Of a DNA stretch of 64,000 nucleotides, positions 32,857-42,211 are shown piece by piece. Positions within the stretch are counted from its first letter, which is position 1; every line of letters begins with the position of its first letter. Made by a program: the position numbers and the translations under genes. The notes below the pieces were generated by a model that saw nothing but the letters and a program-made list of their open reading frames with translations, made no database searches and was not told where the DNA came from. This DNA comes from Shinella granuli (GTDB lineage Bacteria > Pseudomonadota > Alphaproteobacteria > Rhizobiales > Rhizobiaceae): contig NZ_SLVX01000005.1 of the NCBI RefSeq assembly GCF_004341885.1, forward strand, positions 278,692 to 342,691, written 5' to 3'.

Positions 32857-34617
32857 ATGAACCATACCCAGACTTCAAAGGTCGACCCGATCACCCTTTC
32901 GGTCGTGCGCGGCATGCTCGAGACCACCCAGCGCGAAATGACGCTCGCGCTCGAAAAGACGGCGCGCTCGTCGGTCTTCAACCTGGCGCACGACTATTCG
33001 ACGGCGCTGTTCAACGCCCGGCCGGAGATGATCCTGCAGGGCCAGGACATCCCGATCCATCTCGGCTCGCTCATTCCCGCCATGAAGGCGGTCGCCGCCT
33101 TCTTCGGCGACGATATCCACGAGGGCGACCTGTTCCTGCACAACGACCCGGCCTTCGGCGGCAGCCACGCCATCGACACCTGCATGTACAAGCCGGTCTT
33201 CTACAAGGGCGAACTCGTCTACTGGACCGTCTGCAAGGGCCATCTTACCGACATCGGCGGTCCCGTTCCCGCCGGCTACAACCCCAACGCCACCGAGATC
33301 TACGCCGAGTGCCTGCGCATCCCGCCGGTCAAGATCTGGGACCGCGGCACGCCGCGCAACGACGTGCTCAACATGATCCTCACCAACATGCGCGCCCGCC
33401 GCGACCAGGAGGGCGATTTCCGGGCGCTGATCGGCGCCTGCCAGGTCGGCGAGCGCAACCTCATCGCCATGCTCGACAAATACGGCAAGGAGCAGGTGGA
33501 CGCCTGCGTCGACACCTTGCTCGACATGGCAGACCGGCACATGCGCGCGCTGATCGCCACCGTGCCCGACGGGACCTACGAGGGCTCCGCCATTCTGGAG
33601 GACGCCGGCCACGGTTTCGGCGATTTCGAGATCAAGGCGACGGTGACGGTCACGGGCGATAGCTGCCACATCGCCATCGCCAGCCCGCCGCAGATCCCCT
33701 ATTTCATCAATTCCTACGAGGGCAACTCCCATTCCGGCGTCTATCTCGGCCTGATGATGTTCGCCGCCCTGCCTCCGCCCTACAACGAGGGCCTCTATCG
33801 CTGCGTCAGCCTCGATTTCGGGCCGAAGGGCACGCTCTGCAACGCGCAGGAACCCGCCCCGCACATGAACTGCACGACGACGCCGATGGAAACGCTGACC
33901 GACGCGGTGCGCCTCGCCTTCGAGAAGGCCATGCCGTCGAAGGTCTCCGCCTCCTGGGGCCATGCCAACGGCCTCAACATCGCCGGCCGCGATTCCCGCA
34001 CCAACGAGGAATTCGTCACCATGGTGCTCGCCACCATCATCTCCGGCGGCGGCGCGACGCCCAAGCAGGACGGCTGGCATGCCGTCGGCCCGGAATGCTG
34101 CTTCGGCGCACTCACCTCCGGCGACGTCGAACTGCTCGAATATTCCTACCCCATCGTCATCCACCGCTATTCGCTGATGACCGATTCCGGCGGCGCGGGG
34201 AAATTCCGCGGCGGCTCGGGCACCGCCTGGGAGGTCGAGCCGCTCAACGGCGACATGCTGTGCATCGGTTTCGGCGAGGGCCGGCGCATTCCCGCCATGG
34301 GCGCGGCAGGCGCAAGATCGGCGATGGTCGACACCAAGGTCGGCCGCGTGGAGCTGCGCCGCGATGGCAAGGTCGAGGTAGAGCGCAAGAATATCATTGA
34401 GACCATCAGGCCGGGCGAGACCATCACCAACCTCAATCCGGGCGGCGGCGGCTACGGCAATCCTTTCGAGCGGCCGGTCGAGAAGGTCGTCTGGGACGTG
34501 CGCAACGGCCTCGTCTCCATCGAAGGCGCGCGCGCCGATTACGGCGTCGCCATCGCCAACCCGGAAACCCTCGCCGTCGACGTCGCCGAGACCGCGCGGC
34601 TGCGCGCTAGTGAATAA
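32857..34617 (+). CDS. Hydantoinase B/oxoprolinase family protein (second HyuB)
   Basis: A 586-residue Hydantoinase_B protein (KVDPITLSVVRGMLETTQRE, HEGDLFLHNDPAFGGSHAID, LTDSGGAGKFRGGSG-like block at MTDSGGAGKFRGGSGTAWEV, and NPGGGGYGNPFERP at the C-terminus). The ATG at 32857 is used; a GTG three codons earlier is possible and neither has a strong ribosome site. First gene of hyuB-hyuA-NCS1. Subunit order is reversed compared with the first hyu operon and the two HyuB proteins differ clearly, so they are likely to act on different cyclic amides. Confidence 0.9.
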   Translation: MNHTQTSKVDPITLSVVRGMLETTQREMTLALEKTARSSVFNLAHDYSTALFNARPEMILQGQDIPIHLGSLIPAMKAVAAFFGDDIHEGDLFLHNDPAFGGSHAIDTCMYKPVFYKGELVYWTVCKGHLTDIGGPVPAGYNPNATEIYAECLRIPPVKIWDRGTPRNDVLNMILTNMRARRDQEGDFRALIGACQVGERNLIAMLDKYGKEQVDACVDTLLDMADRHMRALIATVPDGTYEGSAILEDAGHGFGDFEIKATVTVTGDSCHIAIASPPQIPYFINSYEGNSHSGVYLGLMMFAALPPPYNEGLYRCVSLDFGPKGTLCNAQEPAPHMNCTTTPMETLTDAVRLAFEKAMPSKVSASWGHANGLNIAGRDSRTNEEFVTMVLATIISGGGATPKQDGWHAVGPECCFGALTSGDVELLEYSYPIVIHRYSLMTDSGGAGKFRGGSGTAWEVEPLNGDMLCIGFGEGRRIPAMGAAGARSAMVDTKVGRVELRRDGKVEVERKNIIETIRPGETITNLNPGGGGYGNPFERPVEKVVWDVRNGLVSIEGARADYGVAIANPETLAVDVAETARLRASE

Positions 34618-34630
34618 AGGAAGACCAGAC

Positions 34631-36709
34631 ATGACCATGCATTCCTACCGTCTCGGCATCGACGCCGGCGGCACCTTCACCGACTTCGTCATCGCCGACC
34701 GCGCCAGCGGGGAGGTCAAGCTGTTCAAGGCGCTCTCCACGCCCACCGACCCGACCAAGGCCATCGAGAACGGCCTCGGCCTCATCGCCGCCGATCTCAG
34801 GAAGCCGATCGAGGAGATCATCGCGAGTTGCGACCTCTGCATCAACGGCACGACCGTCGGCCTCAACGCGCTGATCACCCATCGCGGCGGCAAGACGGGG
34901 CTGATCTGCACCGCCGGCCACGAGGATTCCATCGAGATCCGCAACGGCCACAAGGAGGACGGTTTCCGCTACGACCCGGATTATCCGGCGGCGACCATGC
35001 TCGTGCCGCGTTATCTGCGCCGCGGCGTGCGCGAGCGCATCCTGTCCGACGGCTCCGTGCGCACGCCGCTGCACGAGGAGGACGTGCGCGAAGCCTGCCG
35101 CCTTTTCCTGAAGGAGGGCGTCGAGACCGTGGCCATCTCCTTCGTCTGGTCGGTGCTCGACCCGAGCCATGAGCGGCGCGCGGCGGAAATCGTGCGCGAG
35201 ATGATGCCGGAGGCCATCCTCACCGTCGGCGGCGAGCTTTACCCGCAGGTGCGCGAATATACCCGCACCTCCACCGCCGTCACCAACGCTTATCTCGCCC
35301 CGGTCATGCGTCGCTACGTCGCCGCCGTCGACGCCTATTTCCGCACGCTCGGCGCCAAGCAGCCGGTGCGCTACTTCCAGTCGAACGGGGGCCTTGCGGT
35401 CGGCCAGGTGATGACCGACCGCTCCGTCTACGCCATCAATTCCGGCCCGGCATCCGCGCCGCAGGCGGGACTCTATGCCGGCGCGCCCTTCGACCATAAG
35501 AACGTCATCACCGTCGACATGGGCGGCACCTCCTTCGACATCACGCTGACCCGCAACGGCCAGACCAACCTCAACAAGAACATCGACTTCCTGCGCTACC
35601 GCATCGGCGTGCCGATGATCCAGGTCGAGACGCTGGGCGCCGGCGGCGGCTCCATCGGCTGGATCGATCCGCTCGGCCTCTTGCAGGTCGGCCCGCAATC
35701 GGCGGGCTCCGAGCCCGGCCCCGCCTGCTACGGCCGCGGCGGCACGGAGCCGACCACCTCGGATGCCAATCTCGTGCTCGGCTACCTCAACCCGGAAGGC
35801 CTGCTCGGCGGCAAGCTGCCGCTCGATATCGAGAAGGCACGCGCGGCGGTGGCGCGCGTCGCCGGACCGCTCGGCATCTCCGTCGAGCAGGCGGCCTATG
35901 GCATGTTCGCCATCGTCAACAACAGCATGGTCAACGGCATCCGCCGCGTCTCCGTCGAACGCGGCTATGATCCGCGCGATTTCGTGCTGGTCGGCGCGGG
36001 CGGCGCGACGGCGGCGCATATCACCGCGCTGGCGGGCGAGATGGGCATCGACACGATCATCCTGCCGAAACTCGCCTCCGGCCTCTGCGCCTTCGGCCAG
36101 ATCATCTCCGACGTCAAATACAACTACATGGCTCCCGCCCCGGTGCGCCTCGACAATGCCAGCGCCTACCAGCGCATCGACAGCCTGTTCCGCGAGATCG
36201 AGGAGAAGGGCGTCGCGCATCTGAAGGCGGACGGCTTTGCCGACGACGCGATCGCCATCAAGCGCTCCATCGACATGCGCTATGTCGGCCAGGTGCATGA
36301 ATGCACGGTCGATATCGGCACGTTCCCGATCAACGAGACGACCATCGAAAAGGTCAAGGACGCCTTCCACGCCCGCCACGAGGAACTCTACACCTATGCC
36401 GAACGCCACAGCGCGGTCGAGGTGGTGAACCTCGAATCCACCGTCTACGGCCTCATCGAAAAGGTCCGTCCGCCGAAACTCGCCGAAGGCGGCGATGCGA
36501 AGGCGGCGCTCAAGGGTTACCGCGAGGCGATCTTCGATCAATCAGGCAAGGCGATCTCCACGCCGATCTATGACGGCGCGAAACTTGGTGCGGGCGCCCG
36601 CATCGCGGGGCCGGCGATCATCGAGGAGGTGACGACGACCATCGTCATCGAGCCCGGCTGGACGAGCGTGCTGCATGAAAGCGGCAGCTACCTGCTGACG
36701 CGCAACTGA
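34631..36709 (+). CDS. Hydantoinase/oxoprolinase family protein (second HyuA)
   Basis: A 692-residue protein. The Hydant_A_N motif LGIDAGGTFTDFVIAD lies at about residues 7-22. The actin-like core has VITVDMGGTSFDITL and ETLGAGGGSIGWID, and the C-terminal part has MRYVGQVHECTVDI. It pairs with the HyuB encoded 13 nt upstream to hydrolyse a cyclic amide with ATP. The ATG at 34631 follows AAGGAAGACC; a longer frame extends into hyuB and is not credible as coding. Confidence 0.92.
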   Translation: MTMHSYRLGIDAGGTFTDFVIADRASGEVKLFKALSTPTDPTKAIENGLGLIAADLRKPIEEIIASCDLCINGTTVGLNALITHRGGKTGLICTAGHEDSIEIRNGHKEDGFRYDPDYPAATMLVPRYLRRGVRERILSDGSVRTPLHEEDVREACRLFLKEGVETVAISFVWSVLDPSHERRAAEIVREMMPEAILTVGGELYPQVREYTRTSTAVTNAYLAPVMRRYVAAVDAYFRTLGAKQPVRYFQSNGGLAVGQVMTDRSVYAINSGPASAPQAGLYAGAPFDHKNVITVDMGGTSFDITLTRNGQTNLNKNIDFLRYRIGVPMIQVETLGAGGGSIGWIDPLGLLQVGPQSAGSEPGPACYGRGGTEPTTSDANLVLGYLNPEGLLGGKLPLDIEKARAAVARVAGPLGISVEQAAYGMFAIVNNSMVNGIRRVSVERGYDPRDFVLVGAGGATAAHITALAGEMGIDTIILPKLASGLCAFGQIISDVKYNYMAPAPVRLDNASAYQRIDSLFREIEEKGVAHLKADGFADDAIAIKRSIDMRYVGQVHECTVDIGTFPINETTIEKVKDAFHARHEELYTYAERHSAVEVVNLESTVYGLIEKVRPPKLAEGGDAKAALKGYREAIFDQSGKAISTPIYDGAKLGAGARIAGPAIIEEVTTTIVIEPGWTSVLHESGSYLLTRN

Positions 36710-36769
36710 GCCAATGGCCCCGCCGCCACCGGCAGGGCCGCATCACCTGCAACAATCGAGGGGAACAAG

Positions 36770-38125
36770 ATGGCAGGCAACGTATCGGCCACCGAAGCCG
36801 ACAATTCGGATTTTTCCAACGTGGCGGTCCCGCCGCATGCCCGCATGCCCAAGGGTGCCTTGACCATGGCCTGGTGGGCGGTGTGCAGCGCCGTCTTCTA
36901 TATCGTCGTCGGCGCGGCGATGGCGCTGAATTTCGGCACGCGCAACGCCATCATCGGCATCGTGCTGTCTGTCGTCGCCTATGGCGTCGTCAATGCGGTG
37001 CTGAGCCGCTTCGCCATCCGCACCGGGCTTTCCGTGGCGCTGTTCTCGCGTGTCCTCTTCGGCAATGTCGGGGCGGGGCTGGCGACGCTGATCTTCTGCG
37101 CCACGGCGATCTACTACGCCGTCTTCGAGGGCTCGGTCATCGCCGTCGGCATCAACACCGTGCTGCCGTCGATCTCCTATCCGCTCGCAGCCCTGATCGT
37201 CGTGCTCTACAGCGTGCCTCTGATCTTCGGCAGCATCCAGACCTGGCTCGACAAGTTCAATGGCGTGCTGCTGCCCTTCTATATCCTCGGCCTGATCGTC
37301 GCGGTCGCGCTCGCCATCGGCGAATACGGCTACAGCGACAAGTGGCTGAACCTCGGCCCGGAAACCGGCGCGCCAGCCGGCGGCTGGTGGTCCTGCTTCG
37401 TCTATTACATGGGCGTCTGGGTGCTGATGATGTTCACCTTCGACTATGCCCGCTTCGGCCGGCAGGAGGACGCCGGCTATCACGCCTGGTTCAACTTCGG
37501 CACGCCTTTCTATGCCGTCGCCTTCCTGGTCAGCGGGCTCTTCGGCATGTTCATGATCGGCACCGTGCCGGATCTCGGCGCGCTTTCGGAGGTCAGCGTG
37601 CTGCTGGCGCTCCTGAAGCTCATGGGCATCTGGGGCCTCGCCTTCGTCTGGGTCACCCAGACGCGCATCAACACGGCGAACTACTACCTTGCCGCCGTCA
37701 ACCTCGAAGCGCTGGTGCAACTCTTCGGCCGCCTGCCCTTCGGACGCGTCGGCTGGGCGATCGCGGTCGGCGTCATCGTCTATCTCCTGATGCTGGCCGA
37801 CGTCTTCGCCTACCTGCTGCAGGCCCTCGCCTACCAGGGCATCTTCGTCGTCGCCTGGGTCGCCGTCGCCATGGCGCATATCCTGATCGACCGCTACAGC
37901 ATGCTGGTGGGACCTGCCATCGAATACCGCTCCAGCCATGTCCCCGCCTTCAACCCGCTCGGCATCAGCGCCTGGTTCGTCGCCGCGGCCGTCGGCATCG
38001 CTCTGCATGTCTGGGGTGGCGCCTATGCGGAACTCTCGGCGCCGGCGACCGCGGTCCTCGCTTTCTCCATCTATGCCGCGGGGCTGATGCAGGCGCGCCG
38101 CTCCTGGTTCCTGGTGGCGGGCTGA
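36770..38125 (+). CDS. NCS1-family permease (purine-cytosine/hydantoin/allantoin type)
   Basis: A 451-residue membrane protein with about twelve hydrophobic segments. The N-terminal SNVAVPPHARMPKGALTMAW and TQTRINTANYYLAAVNLEAL mid-region are characteristic of the Transp_cyt_pur (CodB-like) family. GAGGGGAACAAG precedes the ATG. It is third in hyuB-hyuA-permease and, by context, imports the hydantoin, pyrimidine or lactam-like substrate of the enzyme. The NCS1 family contains the Mhp1 hydantoin transporter, which agrees. Confidence 0.88.
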   Translation: MAGNVSATEADNSDFSNVAVPPHARMPKGALTMAWWAVCSAVFYIVVGAAMALNFGTRNAIIGIVLSVVAYGVVNAVLSRFAIRTGLSVALFSRVLFGNVGAGLATLIFCATAIYYAVFEGSVIAVGINTVLPSISYPLAALIVVLYSVPLIFGSIQTWLDKFNGVLLPFYILGLIVAVALAIGEYGYSDKWLNLGPETGAPAGGWWSCFVYYMGVWVLMMFTFDYARFGRQEDAGYHAWFNFGTPFYAVAFLVSGLFGMFMIGTVPDLGALSEVSVLLALLKLMGIWGLAFVWVTQTRINTANYYLAAVNLEALVQLFGRLPFGRVGWAIAVGVIVYLLMLADVFAYLLQALAYQGIFVVAWVAVAMAHILIDRYSMLVGPAIEYRSSHVPAFNPLGISAWFVAAAVGIALHVWGGAYAELSAPATAVLAFSIYAAGLMQARRSWFLVAG

Positions 38126-38134
38126 GCCCAACGG

Positions 38135-38160
38135 CCGTGCCTCCTTCTTGCGGGGCACGG
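38135..38160 (+). terminator. Weak stem-loop after the NCS1 gene
   Basis: CCGTGCC (38135-38141) and GGCACGG (38154-38160) form a 7-bp stem followed by TCCCTTATT. Position between two convergent operons suits a terminator, though the T-tract is poor. Confidence 0.4.
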
Positions 38161-38203
38161 TCCCTTATTCGCCCGTCCGGCTGCCGGACGCTGCAGCGAC
38201 CTG

Positions 38204-39505
38204 CTACCGGCCGCCCTGCATCCCCAGCAGCCGTTGCGCAACGCCTGCGAACAGCGCCACGCCGGTTTCCAGCGATGCCTCGTCGATATCGAAATCGGCG
38301 GCATGGTGCACGGCAGGAATGTCGCTGCCGATGATGCAATAGGCGGCCGAGCCGCCGTTCTCCCGCACGCGGCGGATCATCAGGCAGGCATCGTCGCCGC
38401 CGCCGATCGACCATTCCGGCAGCACCTCGGTTACGCCGGGCAGGCCCCGGGCGACCGCGGCGATGAGCTCGGCGGCGTCCCGGCTGTTCTCGTTGCCGGG
38501 CATGTGGCTCTTGCGCACGATCTCCACGTCGCATTGCTGCATGGCGGCGGCGCCCTCGATGACCGCATGGAGCCGCCCGACCATGTAGTCATGCGCCGCG
38601 CGGTCGTCGGCCCGCACCTCCACCAGCATCTGGCAGGTATCGGCAACGATGTTGAAGGCCGTGCCGGCGGTGAGCATGCCGACATTGACGAAGGTCTGAG
38701 CGCCGGCAAAACGCGAAATGCCGTGCAGGCCGAGCGCTGCCGCAGCACCCGCCAGCAGCGCGTTGCGCCCCTCCTGCGGGCCCATCGCCGCATGGGCGAC
38801 AGCACCGCGGAACGTGACGACGAAGCGGCTCGAGACCAGGAAGCCGACGGCGCTGGCGCCGATCTTGCCGGAGGGCAGCAGGCAGCCGAGATGACCGACG
38901 AAGAGATGGTCGACCCCTTCGACCGCGCCGCCCGCCACCATGGGCGCGGCGCCGCGCGCACTCTCCTCAGCCGGCTGGAAGATCAGGCGCAGGGTGCCGG
39001 AAAGCCCCTTTTCCCGGCTGAGCCGGCGGGCAAGGGCAAGGCCGATGCCGACATGCCCGTCATGGCCACAGGCATGCATGCGCCCGGCAAAGCGGGAGCG
39101 GAAATCCTCCGCATTCGGCCGGTGCTCCGCCGCCTCGGTCTCGCTGACCGGCAGGGCATCCATGTCGAAGCGGAAGGCGACGACGGGACCTTCGCCAAAA
39201 CGGTAGTCGGCGACGACGCCCGTCAGGCCATCCGGCATGCGCTCCATCCAGGCGGGGTCCCCGCCCGCGGCGAGCGCCGCCCGCCTCGCCTCCGCCACCT
39301 GCCCGACCGACGGCGGATCGATGACGGCGTCGTAATCCATCACCTCGCGGCCGGTGCGCACGGCAAAGCCGAGATGGTCGAGATAGGCCGCGACGCGCGA
39401 AGCGGTGCGGTATTCGAGGAAGGCGGTTTCCGGATGGCGATGCAGGTCGCGGCGCACGAGCACGGCGGGCGCATTGCTGGCGGCGATCATCTCGGCAAGG
39501 GTCAT
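38204..39505 (-). CDS. M20-family amidohydrolase (AbgA/hippurate hydrolase-like)
   Basis: A 433-residue M20D metallohydrolase. Metal-binding Cys146-Gly-His148 in MHACGHDGH, catalytic Glu pair near 180-181 (PAEES), a dimerisation domain about 210-330, and HHAADFDID supplying the C-terminal His. A strong AGGAACC ribosome site at 39505. Members cleave N-acyl or N-carbamoyl amino acids or aminobenzoyl-glutamate. It is the last gene of the long lacI-headed nucleoside operon, convergent with the NCS1 operon. N-carbamoyl or N-acyl product cleavage is possible but not shown. Confidence 0.87.
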   Translation of the reverse strand: MTLAEMIAASNAPAVLVRRDLHRHPETAFLEYRTASRVAAYLDHLGFAVRTGREVMDYDAVIDPPSVGQVAEARRAALAAGGDPAWMERMPDGLTGVVADYRFGEGPVVAFRFDMDALPVSETEAAEHRPNAEDFRSRFAGRMHACGHDGHVGIGLALARRLSREKGLSGTLRLIFQPAEESARGAAPMVAGGAVEGVDHLFVGHLGCLLPSGKIGASAVGFLVSSRFVVTFRGAVAHAAMGPQEGRNALLAGAAAALGLHGISRFAGAQTFVNVGMLTAGTAFNIVADTCQMLVEVRADDRAAHDYMVGRLHAVIEGAAAMQQCDVEIVRKSHMPGNENSRDAAELIAAVARGLPGVTEVLPEWSIGGGDDACLMIRRVRENGGSAAYCIIGSDIPAVHHAADFDIDEASLETGVALFAGVAQRLLGMQGGR

Positions 39506-39521
39506 GGTGGTTCCTGTGGGT

Positions 39522-40424
39522 TTAGCCGCGGCTGGCGAGGGAGACGCCGAGCGTCGCGATGCAAAGCCCGGCGATCTGGACGATGGTCAGGCTTTCGCCG
39601 AAACCGATCCAGGCCATCAGGGCCGAGACGCCGGGCACGAGGAAGAAGAGCGAGGACACTTTCGACAGCGCCCCGCGGCGGATCATGTGCAGGAGCAGCA
39701 GGATCGCCCCGAGCGACATGCCGAAGACCGACCAGGCAAGGCCGATCCACAGCGGCACCGCCGCCGTATCGAAGCCCGGTCCGCCGACGAAGGGCACGAG
39801 GACGGCCGTCGGAACCAGCGCGCCGATATATTGCACGGCCGTGTTGGTCAGCGGATCGGCGGTGATCTTCGTGCGTTTCACCAGAATGGAGCCGGTGGTG
39901 ATGGCAAGCACCCCGGCAAGGCAGACGAGAAGCGGCACGAGGGGGATGCCGCCGGCATCCGTCGCGCCGAGCTTCGGCGCCAGCGTGACCAGCGTGCCGA
40001 GGGCGCCGACGGCGATGCCGATGGCACCGCGCCGCGACATGCGCTCGCCGAGCACCCGCCCCGCCAGGAGCGTCACGAGCAGCGGCTGCATGCCCGCCAT
40101 CAGCGCGGAGATCGCCGTCGGCAGGCCGTTCGCCACCGACCAGAAGACGCCGCCGAGATAAAGGCCATGGATCAGCACGCCGGCCAGCAGCGCCTGACGC
40201 CATTCCCGCGCCGCGCGCGGCCAGGCCGCGCCCTTCCACAGGGCAATGGCGGCAAGCGCCAGGAAGGCGAGGAAGAAGCGCACGGCAAGGAAGGTCAGGG
40301 GCTCTGCATGGGGCGCGACGAGCCGCGCCAGCACGAAGCCGCTCGACCAGAGCGGCACGAAGACCGCCGGCAGCAGCAGGCCGGTGCTGGCCGATGGGAC
40401 GGTGGCGTTGGCAGGCGTGCTCAC
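39522..40424 (-). CDS. DMT-superfamily (EamA) transporter
   Basis: A 300-residue protein with ten hydrophobic helices in two EamA repeats (LLPAVFVPLWSSGFVLARLV; VPLWIGLAWSVFGMSLGAIL). Starts with GTG at 40424 inside a GTGA overlap with the adenine deaminase stop. Drug/metabolite family exporters and importers cannot be told apart by sequence; within the purine operon it may export purine bases or a related metabolite. Confidence 0.85.
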   Translation of the reverse strand: MSTPANATVPSASTGLLLPAVFVPLWSSGFVLARLVAPHAEPLTFLAVRFFLAFLALAAIALWKGAAWPRAAREWRQALLAGVLIHGLYLGGVFWSVANGLPTAISALMAGMQPLLVTLLAGRVLGERMSRRGAIGIAVGALGTLVTLAPKLGATDAGGIPLVPLLVCLAGVLAITTGSILVKRTKITADPLTNTAVQYIGALVPTAVLVPFVGGPGFDTAAVPLWIGLAWSVFGMSLGAILLLLHMIRRGALSKVSSLFFLVPGVSALMAWIGFGESLTIVQIAGLCIATLGVSLASRG

Positions 40425-42211
40425 GAGAGGCCCCGGATGCTCAGGACCGGGCTTTCGAGCAGCACGCCGGTCGTGCCGTCGGCAATGCCGCGGTCGGTCT
40501 GGTGCGGGCCGGCATTGCAGGCGAGCGTCGCGCCGAAGACGGCCTTGAACACGAGATAGGGCGGCTGCCAGTCGACGATACCGTCTGCCGCGGCGCGCAG
40601 CGCCGAGAAGGCACCGGCCACATCCTCGAGCGGCGCATCCGAGATCAGGCCGGAAAGCGGCAGCGCGAGCAGCGCCAAAACCTTCCCATCGGCCGCGACG
40701 GCCATGCCGCCGCCAGCCGCGATCACCGCATTGGCGGCGACGGCCATGTCCCGCGCATTGCCGCCGAAGACCGTAAGGTTGTGGCTGTCATGCGAGACGG
40801 TGGTGGCAAGCGCGCCGCGCCATTCGCCCCAGCCGGAGAGGAAGCCGACGCGCGGGCGCGCATCCGCCTTGCCGTGCCGGTGCACCACGGCAATGAGCGT
40901 CGCGCCGGCGGGAGGGACGACGAAACCATCCTCGACCCGTGCGACGGCCTCGGCCCATTCGGTGAAGCGCGGTCTTGCAATGAGGGCGACGGTCGCCTCG
41001 CCGCCCGCGCAGGGAATGCGGAAATCATTTTCCGCAAGCGGCGAGAGATGCATGGAACCGCGGAGCGGCGCCGCGTCGACTTCCTCCGCCGCTTCGATGA
41101 GCGCACCATCGCGGGCGACGAGACGGCCGCTGCAAAAGACCAGCTTCGCGTGGAAATCGGCAAGGTCCCGGAAAAGCACGATGTCGGCGCGGCGGCCGGG
41201 GGCGATGAGGCCGAGATCGGCGCGGCCGATGCGGCGGGCGGCGTTCAGCGTTGCAGCCTGCAGGGCCCATTCCGGCTTCATTCCGTAGCGCACGAGGCGG
41301 CGCACCACGTCGTCGAGGCCGCCGGCATGGTAAAGATCGTCCGGGAAGACGTCGTCGGTGCACAACGTCACCGTCTGCGGGAACTGCGGCAGCATGTCGA
41401 GGGCGGCGACGCATTCGGGCAGCAGGTGATCGTGCGAGCCGCGCAGTTCGATGGTGAGGCCGGCACGCAGCTTCTGCAGCAGGTCCTCGCCGGAGACGAT
41501 CTCGTGATCGGAGCTGATGCCCGCCGTGACGAAGGCCTGCAGGTCGGCGCCCTCCAGGCTGCGGGCATGGCCGTGGATCGGCTTGCCGGCGCGGCGGCCG
41601 GCGGCGAGGATGGCGCTCATGCGCGCCCGCCCCTCGATGACGGCACGCATGTCCATCACCTCGGCGATGCCGCCGATCTCCGGGCGGGCGAGCAGCGCGG
41701 CGATCGTTTCGGCCGGAAAATTGGCGCCGGCCAGTTCCAGGCCCGGCGCCGACGGCACACAGGAGGGCGCGAGCAGCACATGGCGCTGCGCCAGCACGCG
41801 CGCCGCCTCCGCCGCCCAGTCGACACCGGCGACGCCGTGCACATTGCCGAGCTCGTGCGGATCCCAGACGAGCGTCGTGACGCCGCGCGGCAGGGTCGCC
41901 GCGGCATAGCGAGCGGGCGTGATCATCGAGCTTTCGACATGCATATGCGTGTCGATGAGGCCGGGCGAGACGAAAAGCCCGGCGGCATCGATCGTTTCCG
42001 CCGCATCCCGCCGGGCATCCGGCACGTGGACGCTGGCGATCAGCGGACCGACGAGGCCGATATCGGCGGGGCGCCGCTCGCCCGTCACCATGTCGACCAG
42101 CATGCCACCACGGATGAGGATGTCGAAGGCGCGGTCGCCGCGGGCGGCCGCGACGGCATTTTCCCTCAAGGTTTCGTCGTCGAGATCGCGGGCGTCGGTC
42201 CGGCCGGTCAT
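40421..42211 (-). CDS. ade: Adenine deaminase (Ade, amidohydrolase superfamily)
   Basis: A 596-residue protein matching bacterial Ade in length. GLIDTHMHVESSM gives His89/His91 with the family-specific VESSM, HGHARSLEGADLQAFVTAGI and SSDHEIV follow, and a C-terminal Adenine_deam_C domain (VSHDSHNLTVFGGNARDMA) is present. It converts adenine to hypoxanthine. The ATG at 42211 overlaps the nucleoside hydrolase stop by 4 nt (ATGA); a frame running on to 42811 lies in that gene and is not coding. With the hydrolase upstream it completes nucleoside to base to hypoxanthine. Confidence 0.92.
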   Translation of the reverse strand: MTGRTDARDLDDETLRENAVAAARGDRAFDILIRGGMLVDMVTGERRPADIGLVGPLIASVHVPDARRDAAETIDAAGLFVSPGLIDTHMHVESSMITPARYAAATLPRGVTTLVWDPHELGNVHGVAGVDWAAEAARVLAQRHVLLAPSCVPSAPGLELAGANFPAETIAALLARPEIGGIAEVMDMRAVIEGRARMSAILAAGRRAGKPIHGHARSLEGADLQAFVTAGISSDHEIVSGEDLLQKLRAGLTIELRGSHDHLLPECVAALDMLPQFPQTVTLCTDDVFPDDLYHAGGLDDVVRRLVRYGMKPEWALQAATLNAARRIGRADLGLIAPGRRADIVLFRDLADFHAKLVFCSGRLVARDGALIEAAEEVDAAPLRGSMHLSPLAENDFRIPCAGGEATVALIARPRFTEWAEAVARVEDGFVVPPAGATLIAVVHRHGKADARPRVGFLSGWGEWRGALATTVSHDSHNLTVFGGNARDMAVAANAVIAAGGGMAVAADGKVLALLALPLSGLISDAPLEDVAGAFSALRAAADGIVDWQPPYLVFKAVFGATLACNAGPHQTDRGIADGTTGVLLESPVLSIRGLS

